64,000 nt of DNA from Tepidibacter thalassicus DSM 15285 (GTDB lineage Bacteria > Bacillota > Clostridia > Peptostreptococcales > Peptostreptococcaceae): NCBI RefSeq assembly GCF_900129915.1, contig NZ_FQXH01000007.1, positions 1-64,000 on the forward strand, read 5' to 3'. The position numbers and the translations under genes are program-made. Shown here piece after piece: positions 33,867 to 41,544 of this stretch (the first letter of the stretch is position 1; every line of letters begins with the position of its first letter). The notes beneath the pieces are model-generated. The model did not search any database. It had not been told where the DNA came from and saw nothing but the letters and a program-made list of their open reading frames with translations.

Positions 33867-35597
33867 CTATACACCCCATAACTTATTAAGAAATTCTATA
33901 TCCGCATATTTATTTACATCAATGCCCGTTTGTTTATTATTCATCTTCATCATTATCTTGTGAATATCTATAGCAGCATCTATTGGGTCAATTCTTTCCG
34001 TTCTGTGCTCTTTATCTATTTTTATTTCTCCAAAACTATTTCTAGTAATTACAGCATTGACACCGCAGAATTTAAATAATCCATCTTTCTTATTGTATTT
34101 TACAGTACCATTATCTACACTTAATTTAAAATCTTCTGTTGGAGTGTTTAGAGATTTAGCTGATTGTTTTATTTCTATACAATCAACCCCAAAACTTTCT
34201 AAATCACTTAAAAAAGCGTCAGCATTATGCGGGTCATAAGCTATTACTTTAAGTTTTAAATCATATTTTTCAATAAGTTCTTTAAAATAACTTATTATAT
34301 ATTTATAATCCGTTTTAATTCCTCCGAGTGTCTCTGTTAGAGTTATTAATCCTTCATTTGCCCATACGTCATATGGTGCATTATCTGTTCTAATATGTTC
34401 GGCTAACCTCATTTTAGGCATGAAAGAATGCTGATGAAAAAAATATGCAGGTTCTCCATTTTCTAAGAAAAGAAATTCTAATACTCCTGAAGTTAAATCT
34501 CCTCCACTGGATAAATCTAGCCCTAATCCACACTCTTTACCTCTGAAATCTTCTAAAGTTAAATCGCAAGCACACTTTTTCCAGTTATCTATATTAAGAT
34601 ATTGATTATCAGAATGTTTGTACCAAATATTAAGGGCTTTCGTTAAAAAATCTCTTAGGTCACTCCCCCCCATATCTTTTGCAGTCTTCCCTACAGCTAT
34701 AAGATTTTCTAAGTCTTCTTTATCTTTACAGACTAAAGGATTGGCTTTAACCCAATTTTGCGGATTCCAAATATCATCTTCTTTATCCATCTGTGCTATA
34801 TAAATAAATTGCTTATCATTGCTGAACACTCCTTCTAAAACATTCTTGCAATATTCCCAAAGTTTATAACATGGACTATTAAGATTAAACCCAGCAGTAG
34901 TTATAACGGATATCAAACTTTGTTTCATCTTTCTAGTTCCACCTTCAAGCAATTTATACATCTGATTATCTTTATGGGCATGGTATTCGTCAACTATTCC
35001 CAAAAGCGGCCTAAATCCATCTATGCTTTTAGTATCTTTCCCTAAAGCTTTAATGGTCGAATTAGTTATAAGACAATCTATTGTACTCTCATATTCTTTT
35101 ATTTTGAATAATTCTTTTAAATCGTTATCCGCATTTATAAATTTAACTATCTCTTTGAAAACGATTTTGGCCTGATCCATTTTTGTTGCAGTACAATATA
35201 TCTGTCCATACTTATACCCATCAAAATTACCATAGTATGTTGCAAGAATACCATTAAGAAATGACTTACCATTCTGTCTGCCTAATTGTATATATGAGTT
35301 TCTAAATCTCCTGTAACCAGTACCTTTAGTTACCCACCCGTTGATTGAGCCTAAAATAAAATCTTGAAATCCTTCCAATTTTACAGGTGTCTCTTCTTCG
35401 CCTTCAGCAATTGTGAGTGTTTCAGCGAAATCTATTATTTTAAGTGATTTTTCAATATCGAATTCATATTTGAAAGTTGCTAATTTACTTCTTTCTAAAT
35501 CATCTAAATGTCTTTGACAAGCTAATCTTACATACCTTCCAGCAAATTCTCTGCCTTCAATAACATCTTTAGCATATTTGGTAACTCTATCTATCAC
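33867..35597 (-). CDS. Terminase large subunit
   Basis: A 576-residue packaging motor. Walker A-like YIQLGRQNGKSFLNGILATY, Walker B GIVDEYHAHK, then a nuclease domain with CGLGLDLSSGGDLTS, IAYDPHNADAFLSDLESFGV and the C-terminal ERIDPIDAAIDIHKIMMKMN metal-site region. This matches the phage terminase_1 (P27-partner) family typical of cos-packaging phages. Full length. Confidence 0.95.
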   Translation of the reverse strand: MIDRVTKYAKDVIEGREFAGRYVRLACQRHLDDLERSKLATFKYEFDIEKSLKIIDFAETLTIAEGEEETPVKLEGFQDFILGSINGWVTKGTGYRRFRNSYIQLGRQNGKSFLNGILATYYGNFDGYKYGQIYCTATKMDQAKIVFKEIVKFINADNDLKELFKIKEYESTIDCLITNSTIKALGKDTKSIDGFRPLLGIVDEYHAHKDNQMYKLLEGGTRKMKQSLISVITTAGFNLNSPCYKLWEYCKNVLEGVFSNDKQFIYIAQMDKEDDIWNPQNWVKANPLVCKDKEDLENLIAVGKTAKDMGGSDLRDFLTKALNIWYKHSDNQYLNIDNWKKCACDLTLEDFRGKECGLGLDLSSGGDLTSGVLEFLFLENGEPAYFFHQHSFMPKMRLAEHIRTDNAPYDVWANEGLITLTETLGGIKTDYKYIISYFKELIEKYDLKLKVIAYDPHNADAFLSDLESFGVDCIEIKQSAKSLNTPTEDFKLSVDNGTVKYNKKDGLFKFCGVNAVITRNSFGEIKIDKEHRTERIDPIDAAIDIHKIMMKMNNKQTGIDVNKYADIEFLNKLWGV

Positions 35598-35608
35598 ATA
35601 GAATCACC

Positions 35609-36061
35609 TCACATAAATTTAGCAAATTTATTTTTAGGTTTTTCATCTTCACTTTTAGGAATTACTAATTTACATCTACTAGAAATAGTTAACCCTAAAT
35701 CTCCTGCTGCTTGTCTTGCCATTTTAAATAGTTTCTCTTGCATAAGCAATAAACCGTAATATTTTTCATTTTCTGGACTCATTCTAATAGCTTTCTTAAC
35801 TACCTTTTGATACTGATATTCTGCTATTAAAAATCTTGCTAATGCTTCACAATCTAAATTGCTCATTATGCCAATATTAATAAGTTCTTTAGCTATACGA
35901 TTAAATTCTTCTTGCAATTCCTTAGGCAAGTAAGAAGGCGACTCAACATTATCTGCTGGAGCTTTTACTTCTGTATTTTTTCTCTCCTCTATTTCCTTTT
36001 TAGTCAAATGTTTTTTTCCTTTAACTAACAGTAAATCAGTTGGTTGTCTTGGTCTTGCCAC
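35609..36061 (-). CDS. Terminase small subunit (P27 family)
   Basis: A 150-residue protein whose ARPRQPTDLLLVKGKKHLTK opening, then LPKELQEEFNRIAKELINIG and SNLDCEALARFLIAEYQYQK, define the P27 small-terminase family. It recognises the packaging site. A GTG start (MARPRQ) at 36061 follows AAGGTGGTGAGA. It lies 11 bp upstream of terL. Confidence 0.92.
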   Translation of the reverse strand: MARPRQPTDLLLVKGKKHLTKKEIEERKNTEVKAPADNVESPSYLPKELQEEFNRIAKELINIGIMSNLDCEALARFLIAEYQYQKVVKKAIRMSPENEKYYGLLLMQEKLFKMARQAAGDLGLTISSRCKLVIPKSEDEKPKNKFAKFM

Positions 36062-36170
36062 CCATTCTCACCACCTTTCAAAATTTTTATTTAGGGAATT
36101 TCTGCGGAAGAAAAGAGGGCACGCGGTCTTGAGCCATTTACTTAAAACTTTTTCAATCCCCCCTACCCCT
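36062..36170. other. Candidate cos region
   Basis: A 109-bp gene-free gap just upstream of the small terminase, with an unusually GC-rich core (CTGCGGAAG at about 36100 and GGGCACGCGGTCTTGAGCC at about 36118-36136) and a run of cytosines near 36157-36170, in a phage of under 32% G+C. P27/HNH phages commonly cut cos here. Position and composition are the only evidence. Confidence 0.4.
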
Positions 36171-36350
36171 TTACTGCAACGAATTAAGTTCTAACATCTT
36201 AATTACAAACCTTCCAATAACGTTCTCTAGTTCTTTTTTAATATCTTCTCCATTATTTTCTTTTTCTTTTAGATTTAATAATTCATCTATAATATCAACC
36301 GCTTCTTTAAAAGTGTTCCTCATTTTTATTAATTCTTTTACATCATTCAT
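36171..36350 (-). CDS. Small helical protein between HNH and terS
   Basis: A 59-residue protein, MNDVKELIKMRNTFKEAVDI then IDELLNLKEKENNGEDI, almost wholly helical and acidic. Its ATG follows the HNH stop codon by 1 bp. It could be a packaging accessory. No homologue recognised. Confidence 0.6.
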   Translation of the reverse strand: MNDVKELIKMRNTFKEAVDIIDELLNLKEKENNGEDIKKELENVIGRFVIKMLELNSLQ

Positions 36351-36351
36351 T

Positions 36352-36729
36352 TTATTTCAACTCCTTATGTCTTTTCTGATGACAACTCTCACATAAACAT
36401 ACTAAGTTATCTACATCTAATCTTTTATCCCAATCTTGTTTAATCGGCACAATATGATGTACTGTATCGTAAGGTGTTATTCTATTTTCCTTTAAACAGT
36501 CCTGACATAAAGCATGGTCTCTAACTATAGCGACTTGTCTTACTTTTACCCATTCTGCACTATGATAGAATTTACTATACTTAATGTTATCTTTGCTATA
36601 TCTAACATGTCTATCATATTGCTTATTGCTTTCTCTTCTTTCTTGCTCATACTTCTTCTCGCATTCTTTGCAATACTTTTGATTGTAGTCTATTATTTTT
36701 CCACATGCACAAGTTTTCTTTAGTGCCAT
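36352..36729 (-). CDS. HNH endonuclease of the packaging module
   Basis: A 125-residue nuclease. A zinc ribbon near the N-terminus (CACGK...YCKECEK) precedes the HNH motif: CQDCLKENRITPYDTVHHIV, then DVDNLVCLCESCHQKRHKE. HNH proteins beside terminase genes stimulate cos cleavage in HK97-like phages. Start at the ATG at 36729, 8 bp after AGGAG. Confidence 0.92.
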   Translation of the reverse strand: MALKKTCACGKIIDYNQKYCKECEKKYEQERRESNKQYDRHVRYSKDNIKYSKFYHSAEWVKVRQVAIVRDHALCQDCLKENRITPYDTVHHIVPIKQDWDKRLDVDNLVCLCESCHQKRHKELK

Positions 36730-36765
36730 CCATCTCACTCCTGTTTTTTTCTTTTATACTATTTC

Positions 36766-36799
36766 AAAAAAAGAAAAAAGCCTGTTGGGGGTACAGGCT
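36766..36799 (-). terminator. Terminator ahead of the late (packaging) operon
   Basis: AGCCTGT (36779-36785) pairs with ACAGGCT (36793-36799); on the minus strand TTTTTTCTTTTTTTG follows. It lies between the late regulator gene and the HNH gene, so late transcription starting upstream must pass it. Confidence 0.88.
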
Positions 36800-36996
36800 C
36801 TTAATATTAAGGAGCAACTTTTGTCCATTAGCGACTATTCGATCTTGACCCAAGCAAAAACCTCACGATGCCGGTCTTGTTGAATATTGATGCTAATTTT
36901 TATTTCCTTTTCAATAGCAGTTAATGAAAAAGTGTATGAGCTTGTCTCATTTCCTGCTAAATAGTGGATTTCTTATTTACTATTATATCTCATAGT
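36800..36996 (-). promoter_or_regulatory. Leader region before the late operon, possible structured RNA
   Basis: A gene-free stretch of 197 bp. About 75 bp (36808-36886) are clearly richer in G+C than the surroundings, with GACCGGCATCGTGAGG and GTCGCTAATGGAC on the minus strand, and it runs directly into the terminator. It probably contains the late promoter; it may encode an RNA that controls termination. I could not draw a convincing fold by eye, and it is not a tRNA. Confidence 0.4.
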
Positions 36997-37548
36997 TTAA
37001 GCTATAAAGTTTCGTTTTTGTTTCAACTTTGTTTCACAAAAATTATAAAACTTTGCAATATCTTTAACTATATTTTTTCTTCTTCTTGATTCTGTTGCCT
37101 TGCTTGTATTTAATCTTATACTTATTTCATCTAAAGTTTTTTCATGTCCATATTTATATTCTATAAAATCTTTTGCTTCATCTGATAATTTAGATAAAAT
37201 ATAGTTCATATCTGATATTCTTTCTTCCATTAAAGTTACTTTTGTCTTCAATTTTAATATCTTCTTTACTGTTTTAACAAGTTCTTCCTCTATTTTTTCA
37301 ATTTCTCTAACTAATTCTCTTTCTACTAAACTATCTGTATTGCTCGTTTGAACATTTATTCCATCATAATTAACAGCTGAAATACTTACTTTTAAAGTTA
37401 TATCCGTAGTACTTAGTATATATTCAAGTCTATTTTTCTTACCTTCTAAAGATATTATTTTATATTTAATCCTTTCTATCTCTTTTTTATCCTTAAAATA
37501 TCTATATAACATTCCTTCTATTTTTCTAAAAACCTCATCTGTTATCAT
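36997..37548 (-). CDS. ArpU-like late transcription regulator
   Basis: A 183-residue protein with a long central coiled coil and a C-terminal sigma-70 region 4-like helix-turn-helix: LSDEAKDFIEYKYGHEKTLD then EISIRLNTSKATESRRRKNI. This is the pattern of ArpU/RinA-type regulators that turn on the late genes of Gram-positive phages. It is the last gene before the packaging operon, as expected. Confidence 0.85.
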   Translation of the reverse strand: MITDEVFRKIEGMLYRYFKDKKEIERIKYKIISLEGKKNRLEYILSTTDITLKVSISAVNYDGINVQTSNTDSLVERELVREIEKIEEELVKTVKKILKLKTKVTLMEERISDMNYILSKLSDEAKDFIEYKYGHEKTLDEISIRLNTSKATESRRRKNIVKDIAKFYNFCETKLKQKRNFIA

Positions 37549-37570
37549 TTTTTATATCACCCCTTTTTCT

Positions 37571-37801
37571 CTAGCTTATTTTCTTTAGTTTCCTAAGTAC
37601 ATCTTCTCCTAACAAATCCCCTATAGTAATTTTTATATCTGCTTTTTTATTAAGCTTTTTAATTTTTTCCTTTTTCATATCATAATCTTTTCTTACCTTT
37701 TCAATTTCTATAGCCATACTTTTACTCATTTTATATATGCAGCTAGATTTTATATATTTATCACATGTTTTTCTTAAACTGCATCTTTTGTTATAGCACA
37801 T
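37571..37801 (-). CDS. Small phage protein with N-terminal cysteines
   Basis: A 76-residue early protein starting MCYNKRCSLRKTCDKYIKSS; four to five cysteines in the first 22 residues suggest a metal site, and the rest is a basic helix. The ATG follows AGGGGTGAG. Function unknown. Confidence 0.6.
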   Translation of the reverse strand: MCYNKRCSLRKTCDKYIKSSCIYKMSKSMAIEIEKVRKDYDMKKEKIKKLNKKADIKITIGDLLGEDVLRKLKKIS

Positions 37802-37818
37802 TTTCTCACCCCTTATGC

Positions 37819-37855
37819 ATATAAGGCTCTTAGTTATATTTTAAGAGCCTTATAT
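37819..37855. other. Strong hairpin between early genes
   Basis: A perfect 14-bp stem (37819-37832 with 37842-37855, 9-base loop; arm includes AAGGCTCTTA) with no T-run on either strand. It lies between a 58-residue gene and the ribosome-binding site of the 76-residue gene. RNA processing or transcript stabilisation is more likely than termination. Confidence 0.6.
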
Positions 37856-37861
37856 AAATTA

Positions 37862-38038
37862 CTATTCCACTTCTTCTATAGTTACTTTAAATGCCTTACC
37901 CCTAAGCATTATAAGTCTTACAGCTTGTCCTATATCTGATTCTGGAATATCAAACTTAACTCTCATTCCATCATTTCCAGTATTAATAGCACTTTGTATT
38001 TGTGGTATAGATGCCATAAATTCAATTTTGTTATTCAT
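37862..38038 (-). CDS. Small phage protein, 58 residues
   Basis: MNNKIEFMASIPQIQSAINT, then GMRVKFDIPESDIGQAVRL and a closing FKVTIEEVE. A compact alpha/beta pattern found in early regions of Gram-positive phages; function unknown. It lies downstream of the RusA gene, with AAGGGGAGG upstream. Confidence 0.65.
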   Translation of the reverse strand: MNNKIEFMASIPQIQSAINTGNDGMRVKFDIPESDIGQAVRLIMLRGKAFKVTIEEVE

Positions 38039-38107
38039 TTAAAATTCCTCCCCTTATTATTTATTTAATCTTTTATTAACTCCATCTATAAGCTTCTTGC
38101 CTTTTCA

Positions 38108-38467
38108 TTACCCAACTTCCTTAATGTCTATTTCAGTACGAGGATTATTTTTATCATAATCTCCTTTTAAAATTAAATCTATATTATTAAAGCTATCATC
38201 TTCTAATACTCCTGATTTAACTAATCCATCTAAAAGAAATTTACCTGAATAGTTATCTGGATCATGCCTTCTTCTATCTTTAAAATAATATGTAATCTTA
38301 ACTATTGCTTTTTTTATAGGAACAGGAGGTTTGTTTTTAATCCCTGCCCTTACTAACAATTCCCACTTTTGCTTTTCTACTCTATATTTTTGAAACGAAT
38401 GACTATTTCCCATATATTTATTATTAGAAGGTGGTATATCTTTAATTATTACTTTTATTTCCTGCAT
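38108..38467 (-). CDS. rusA: RusA-family Holliday junction resolvase
   Basis: A 119-residue endonuclease. The defining RRRHDPDNYSGKFLLDGLVK segment with the DxD metal site, then SGVLEDDSFNNIDLI, is conserved, as is the N-terminal IPPSNNKYMG. It resolves branched DNA before packaging. It lies 8 bp after gam. Confidence 0.93.
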   Translation of the reverse strand: MQEIKVIIKDIPPSNNKYMGNSHSFQKYRVEKQKWELLVRAGIKNKPPVPIKKAIVKITYYFKDRRRHDPDNYSGKFLLDGLVKSGVLEDDSFNNIDLILKGDYDKNNPRTEIDIKEVG

Positions 38468-38475
38468 AACTCCTC

Positions 38476-39031
38476 CTAAAACTTAACTTCAAATTTCCCT
38501 GGCTTAACTTCTACATCTAAACCTTCTATTTCTAGCACCTCACCAGTCACTTTATTAATTATCTTTCCATCTGCTATTGTTAAATTCTTCTTAAGCTCTC
38601 CCCAAGCTAAATCTTCTTTAGTTTTTATATACTCTTTATATCCTTCTAACTTTTTAATATTTTCTAGAACTTTTTCTTTATCTACTTTAAAGTCTTCTTT
38701 ATCTTTTTTTAAAATTAATTTCCCACTTGGTAAACTATAAGATTTTTGAGTTTTAGTTTCCTTCATTTTCACAGTCTTAACATATTCTCTTAGTTTAGCT
38801 TCAAAGAATGATGTTTCATTCTCCATTTTCTTTTTTTCTTGTTCGAGAGCTAATTTGATTTGTTCTATTTTAGCAAGTGCTACCTTTTCAAATCTTTTAT
38901 ATTTCTTCTCTAGCTTCTTTTATCTTTTCAAGTGCCCAATCAGCAGTTAAATCATTTTCTATCTTCCAAGTTTCTTTTTCTTCCTCTTTTACTTCTAAAA
39001 ACATATCTGATAATCTAAAATTTTCATTCAT
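38476..39031 (-). pseudogene. gam: Gam-like host-nuclease inhibitor, frameshifted
   Basis: A Mu Gam-like protein in two frames. The first 44 codons from the ATG at 39031 (with GGAGGAAG upstream) contain the Gam motif ADWALEKIKEARE and stop at 38897. The next frame continues KYKRFEKVALAKIEQIKLAL and runs on to 38476, ending in GKLILKKDKEDF and EIEGLDVEVKPGKFEVKF as in intact Gam. One extra base near AGAGAAGAAATAT (38905-38917) accounts for the shift. Restored length would be about 184 residues. No homopolymer explains it. It could be a true mutation, an assembly error or, less likely, a recoding site. Confidence 0.82.
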
Positions 39032-39134
39032 TTTATTTTCTTCCTCCAATCTATAATTATTAATATTCTTGCTAATCCTTTACCTTCTATTGTATTTTCT
39101 GTTTCAACCTTTCGTAAAGAATAAGGTATGTACC

Positions 39135-39479
39135 CTATTCTTCATATCCCATTAAAACTCTATAAGCTAAATAACTATTACCATCTGCTAATTCTTCTAT
39201 TGCTCTATGATGTCTATCCAGTAATTCCCTATGTTCTAAAATCAATCTATATAAGCCTTCAATACCTAGTTCTCGTGCTTTTTCATCTATCTCCTTTTCC
39301 TCTATCTCTATTTCTTTTTCCCACTTTTTTTCTTGCTCTAATCTGAATTTCAATAGCTCATCTTTATATTCTTCAAAACCCTCAGTATCTTCTATGTCCC
39401 AACATGGATCATCTAGCCAACCTTTTTTTAATTTTTCAACATCTGTTCTTATCATTTTTCTTTCTACCTTTGCTTTCAT
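39135..39479 (-). CDS. Hypothetical early protein, 114 residues
   Basis: Mostly charged helix (EKKWEKEIEIEEKEIDEKAR), with a C-terminal GLYRLILEHRELLDRHHRAI segment. A probable coiled coil. No family recognised. It starts after a GGAGGTAA-like site in the preceding gene's end. Confidence 0.55.
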   Translation of the reverse strand: MKAKVERKMIRTDVEKLKKGWLDDPCWDIEDTEGFEEYKDELLKFRLEQEKKWEKEIEIEEKEIDEKARELGIEGLYRLILEHRELLDRHHRAIEELADGNSYLAYRVLMGYEE

Positions 39480-39481
39480 CT

Positions 39482-39616
39482 TTACCTCCCTATTATTTTA
39501 ACTAACTCTCTATCTGATACATTAAGTATTTCTTGTGCTGCTTCTTTTTTAGTGCAATTTGTATTTTGTTCTATCTTAACTGCTAAGTCTATAATATCTA
39601 CTTTAGTAATTTGCAT
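39482..39616 (-). CDS. Small early protein, 44 residues
   Basis: MQITKVDIIDLAVKIEQNTN then CTKKEAAQEILNVSDRELV. Looks like a single short helical domain. The ATG overlaps the end of the upstream gene by 14 bp; the stop codon is part of the ribosome-binding site of the next gene. Function unknown. Confidence 0.55.
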   Translation of the reverse strand: MQITKVDIIDLAVKIEQNTNCTKKEAAQEILNVSDRELVKIIGR

Positions 39617-39776
39617 TTACTTTCAGCTCCTTTTGTCTTTTTATAGCTTTAAGATAATGTGTTCTATAATTTCTAGCAGCAACTTCACTTATGTTATATT
39701 TTTTAGCAAGTTCCTTAGCAGTTAATCCTAGTCTAATATCTACTCTCATTTTTCTTAATTTCTCTTTACTTTTCAT
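39603..39776 (-). CDS. Small helix-turn-helix protein
   Basis: A 57-residue protein, MKSKEKLRKMRVDIRLGLTA then KELAKKYNISEVAARNYRTH, a classic helix-turn-helix. Start at 39776 because GAGGGGGAAG lies just upstream; 16 more codons are open but unsupported. Possible early regulator. Confidence 0.7.
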   Translation of the reverse strand: MKSKEKLRKMRVDIRLGLTAKELAKKYNISEVAARNYRTHYLKAIKRQKELKVNANY

Positions 39777-39835
39777 TAGTTCTTCCCCCTCAAATAATCT
39801 TATTACATTAAACAAAATTCCCATTTTACTTTCTT

Positions 39836-40564
39836 TTAAGCTCCTATCCTAACATTAACCTCTGGTATCCAATTTTTTATAAAATTAAAAGCCATGGCAT
39901 AATCCTTTTTAAGTATATCTCTATAACTAGGAACTCCTAATCTTTTCTTTATATCTCTGTGTATAGCTTGAAAATATTTATTTTTATATATTTTATATGC
40001 TTCCGTTTCCTTTCCACCAAGCAATTCAATAATTCTGCATTTTACAGCAAACTGTATCTCTTTAGCTTGGTTATATGTAAGAGTTATTTGAGTTTCTACT
40101 TTTTTATCTACATTTTCAATTTTCTGATTTAGTTCTTGTTGAGATTCTATAAGAAGCCCTATTTGCTGATTCATCAATTTTAAAGCTTCAAGTGAATTAT
40201 TGGTAGGAACTAATATAGCTTGTCTTCTTCTTAAAGATTTCAATATTTTTCTAACCCATGATCTAAACTCTTTTGCTTTTTCTGTTTTTGCTAACATTGT
40301 TACTTCATAAATTCCATCTTCATTGAATACTCTTGTTTCTCTAATTCCTGCTTCCGTAACCAAATTGATTACGGAAGAAAACTCACTATTTTTAAGGTGC
40401 TCATTTCTATTTACTAAATTCCCAATGCTTACTCTAGGATTTGAATAATCTAATGCTTGTCCTAATTGTTCAGCAGTCATAAATATTTCATCATTACTAC
40501 CTTGATAAAAATCACATTTTACAGTTCCAAAATTTTCACTTCTTACAATTTTAAAATTCTTCAT
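39836..40564 (-). CDS. Phage antirepressor (Bro-N plus ORF6C-type C-terminus)
   Basis: A 242-residue DNA-binding antirepressor. The Bro-N domain spans about residues 10-115: VKCDFYQGSNDEIFMTAEQL, EAGIRETRVFNEDGIYEVTM, AKEFRSWVRKILKSLR. The C-terminal part (KCRIIELLGGKETEAYKIYK, HRDIKKRLGVPSYRDIL) is like ORF6C/antirepressor C-terminal domains. It may counter the phage repressor; see also the LexA-controlled genes at 46076-46709. Confidence 0.87.
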   Translation of the reverse strand: MKNFKIVRSENFGTVKCDFYQGSNDEIFMTAEQLGQALDYSNPRVSIGNLVNRNEHLKNSEFSSVINLVTEAGIRETRVFNEDGIYEVTMLAKTEKAKEFRSWVRKILKSLRRRQAILVPTNNSLEALKLMNQQIGLLIESQQELNQKIENVDKKVETQITLTYNQAKEIQFAVKCRIIELLGGKETEAYKIYKNKYFQAIHRDIKKRLGVPSYRDILKKDYAMAFNFIKNWIPEVNVRIGA

Positions 40565-40779
40565 TTTCCCATCTCCTTTCTAGTTTTTCTTCTCATTGAA
40601 TTTACTCCTATCAAAGCTGGCACTCGTTCTGTGCTGGTTTTCATATTTCTATATTTTTCAAGCTCTTCATCAGATAATTTATAAGTTACAAGGCTATTAT
40701 CTACAAACTCTTTTACTCTCTTAGCATGTTCAACTTCCTTTTCCCAAGAAATAATTCCAGTAAAAGCATCTTTCATCAC
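40561..40779 (-). CDS. Hypothetical early protein, 72 residues
   Basis: MKDAFTGIISWEKEVEHAKR then NSLVTYKLSDEELEKYRNMK. Overlaps the antirepressor start by 4 bp, so translation is coupled. A GTG at 40779 or an ATG at 40776 could start it, after GGGGAG. Unknown. Confidence 0.6.
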   Translation of the reverse strand: MMKDAFTGIISWEKEVEHAKRVKEFVDNSLVTYKLSDEELEKYRNMKTSTERVPALIGVNSMRRKTRKEMGK

Positions 40780-40800
40780 TTTTAATCTCCCCTTTTATTT

Positions 40801-41544
40801 TTAAATAACTAATTTGTATAACCTATGATTAAGTTTTTCTCCTACAAACTCAATGGTTCTATCTTCACACATTTGAATTATTCTACTTCCAATAGCTTCA
40901 TCTAAATCCAAAAGTTTATTTACTGTATATTCACTAGATACTATAATCGGAGCTCTTTTTAAATACCTGTAATTAATAATTTCAAACATAACTCTTGCAT
41001 CTGCATCATTTAAAATTTCATTTCCTAATCTATCTTTGTATGTTGCTTTCTTGAATAGATCATCTATAAGAAGTACACTAGCATTTTTATATGGATTGAT
41101 AGCATTTGAATAATTTATTTCATCATTTGCTACCTGTTTAATTTTCACTATATCTTCTCTATATTGCATATATAAAACTCCTATATTTTTGCTCATTAGA
41201 TTATTGGCTATTGCTATTGATAAATGAGTTTTTCCTGCTCCAACTTGTCCCAAAAATGCTATACTGTTCTTTTCTGTATTTCTTATTTCATCAAATTTTT
41301 TAATATAATTTACTGCTTTTTTCTTAGCTTTTTTCAAAATATCTATCCCTTTATCACTATAATTTCTAAAACTCTTTTTTCTAAAAGCTTCAGATATTCC
41401 ACTATTTTTTAAAATTCTTTCATATTGCTTTCTCTCTCTGCACTCACAAAATACCATAGCATCAAGTTCTGAATTATATATCATTTCTCTATCCTTACAC
41501 TTAGGGCAGTTAAAAGATTCCGTTCTCTTCCATCCATCTATCAA
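40801..41544 (-). CDS. DnaC-like helicase loader
   Basis: A AAA+ ATPase of about 247 residues. A zinc-binding N-terminus (SFNCPKCKDRE, then FCECRERK) precedes Walker A FLGQVGAGKTHLSIAIAN, Walker B VLLIDDLFKKA and sensor IIVSSEY. It would load the replicative helicase at the phage origin. I start at a TTG at 41544, 6 bp after AAGGAG; an ATG at 41652 would overlap the initiator by 143 bp and has no site. Confidence 0.87.
   Translation of the reverse strand: MIDGWKRTESFNCPKCKDREMIYNSELDAMVFCECRERKQYERILKNSGISEAFRKKSFRNYSDKGIDILKKAKKKAVNYIKKFDEIRNTEKNSIAFLGQVGAGKTHLSIAIANNLMSKNIGVLYMQYREDIVKIKQVANDEINYSNAINPYKNASVLLIDDLFKKATYKDRLGNEILNDADARVMFEIINYRYLKRAPIIVSSEYTVNKLLDLDEAIGSRIIQMCEDRTIEFVGEKLNHRLYKLVI

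Noticed and set aside
36800-36900. Possible tRNA in the GC-richer late leader
   Set aside because: No acceptor stem, TTC-type loop or anticodon arm could be drawn; kept only as an unexplained leader.
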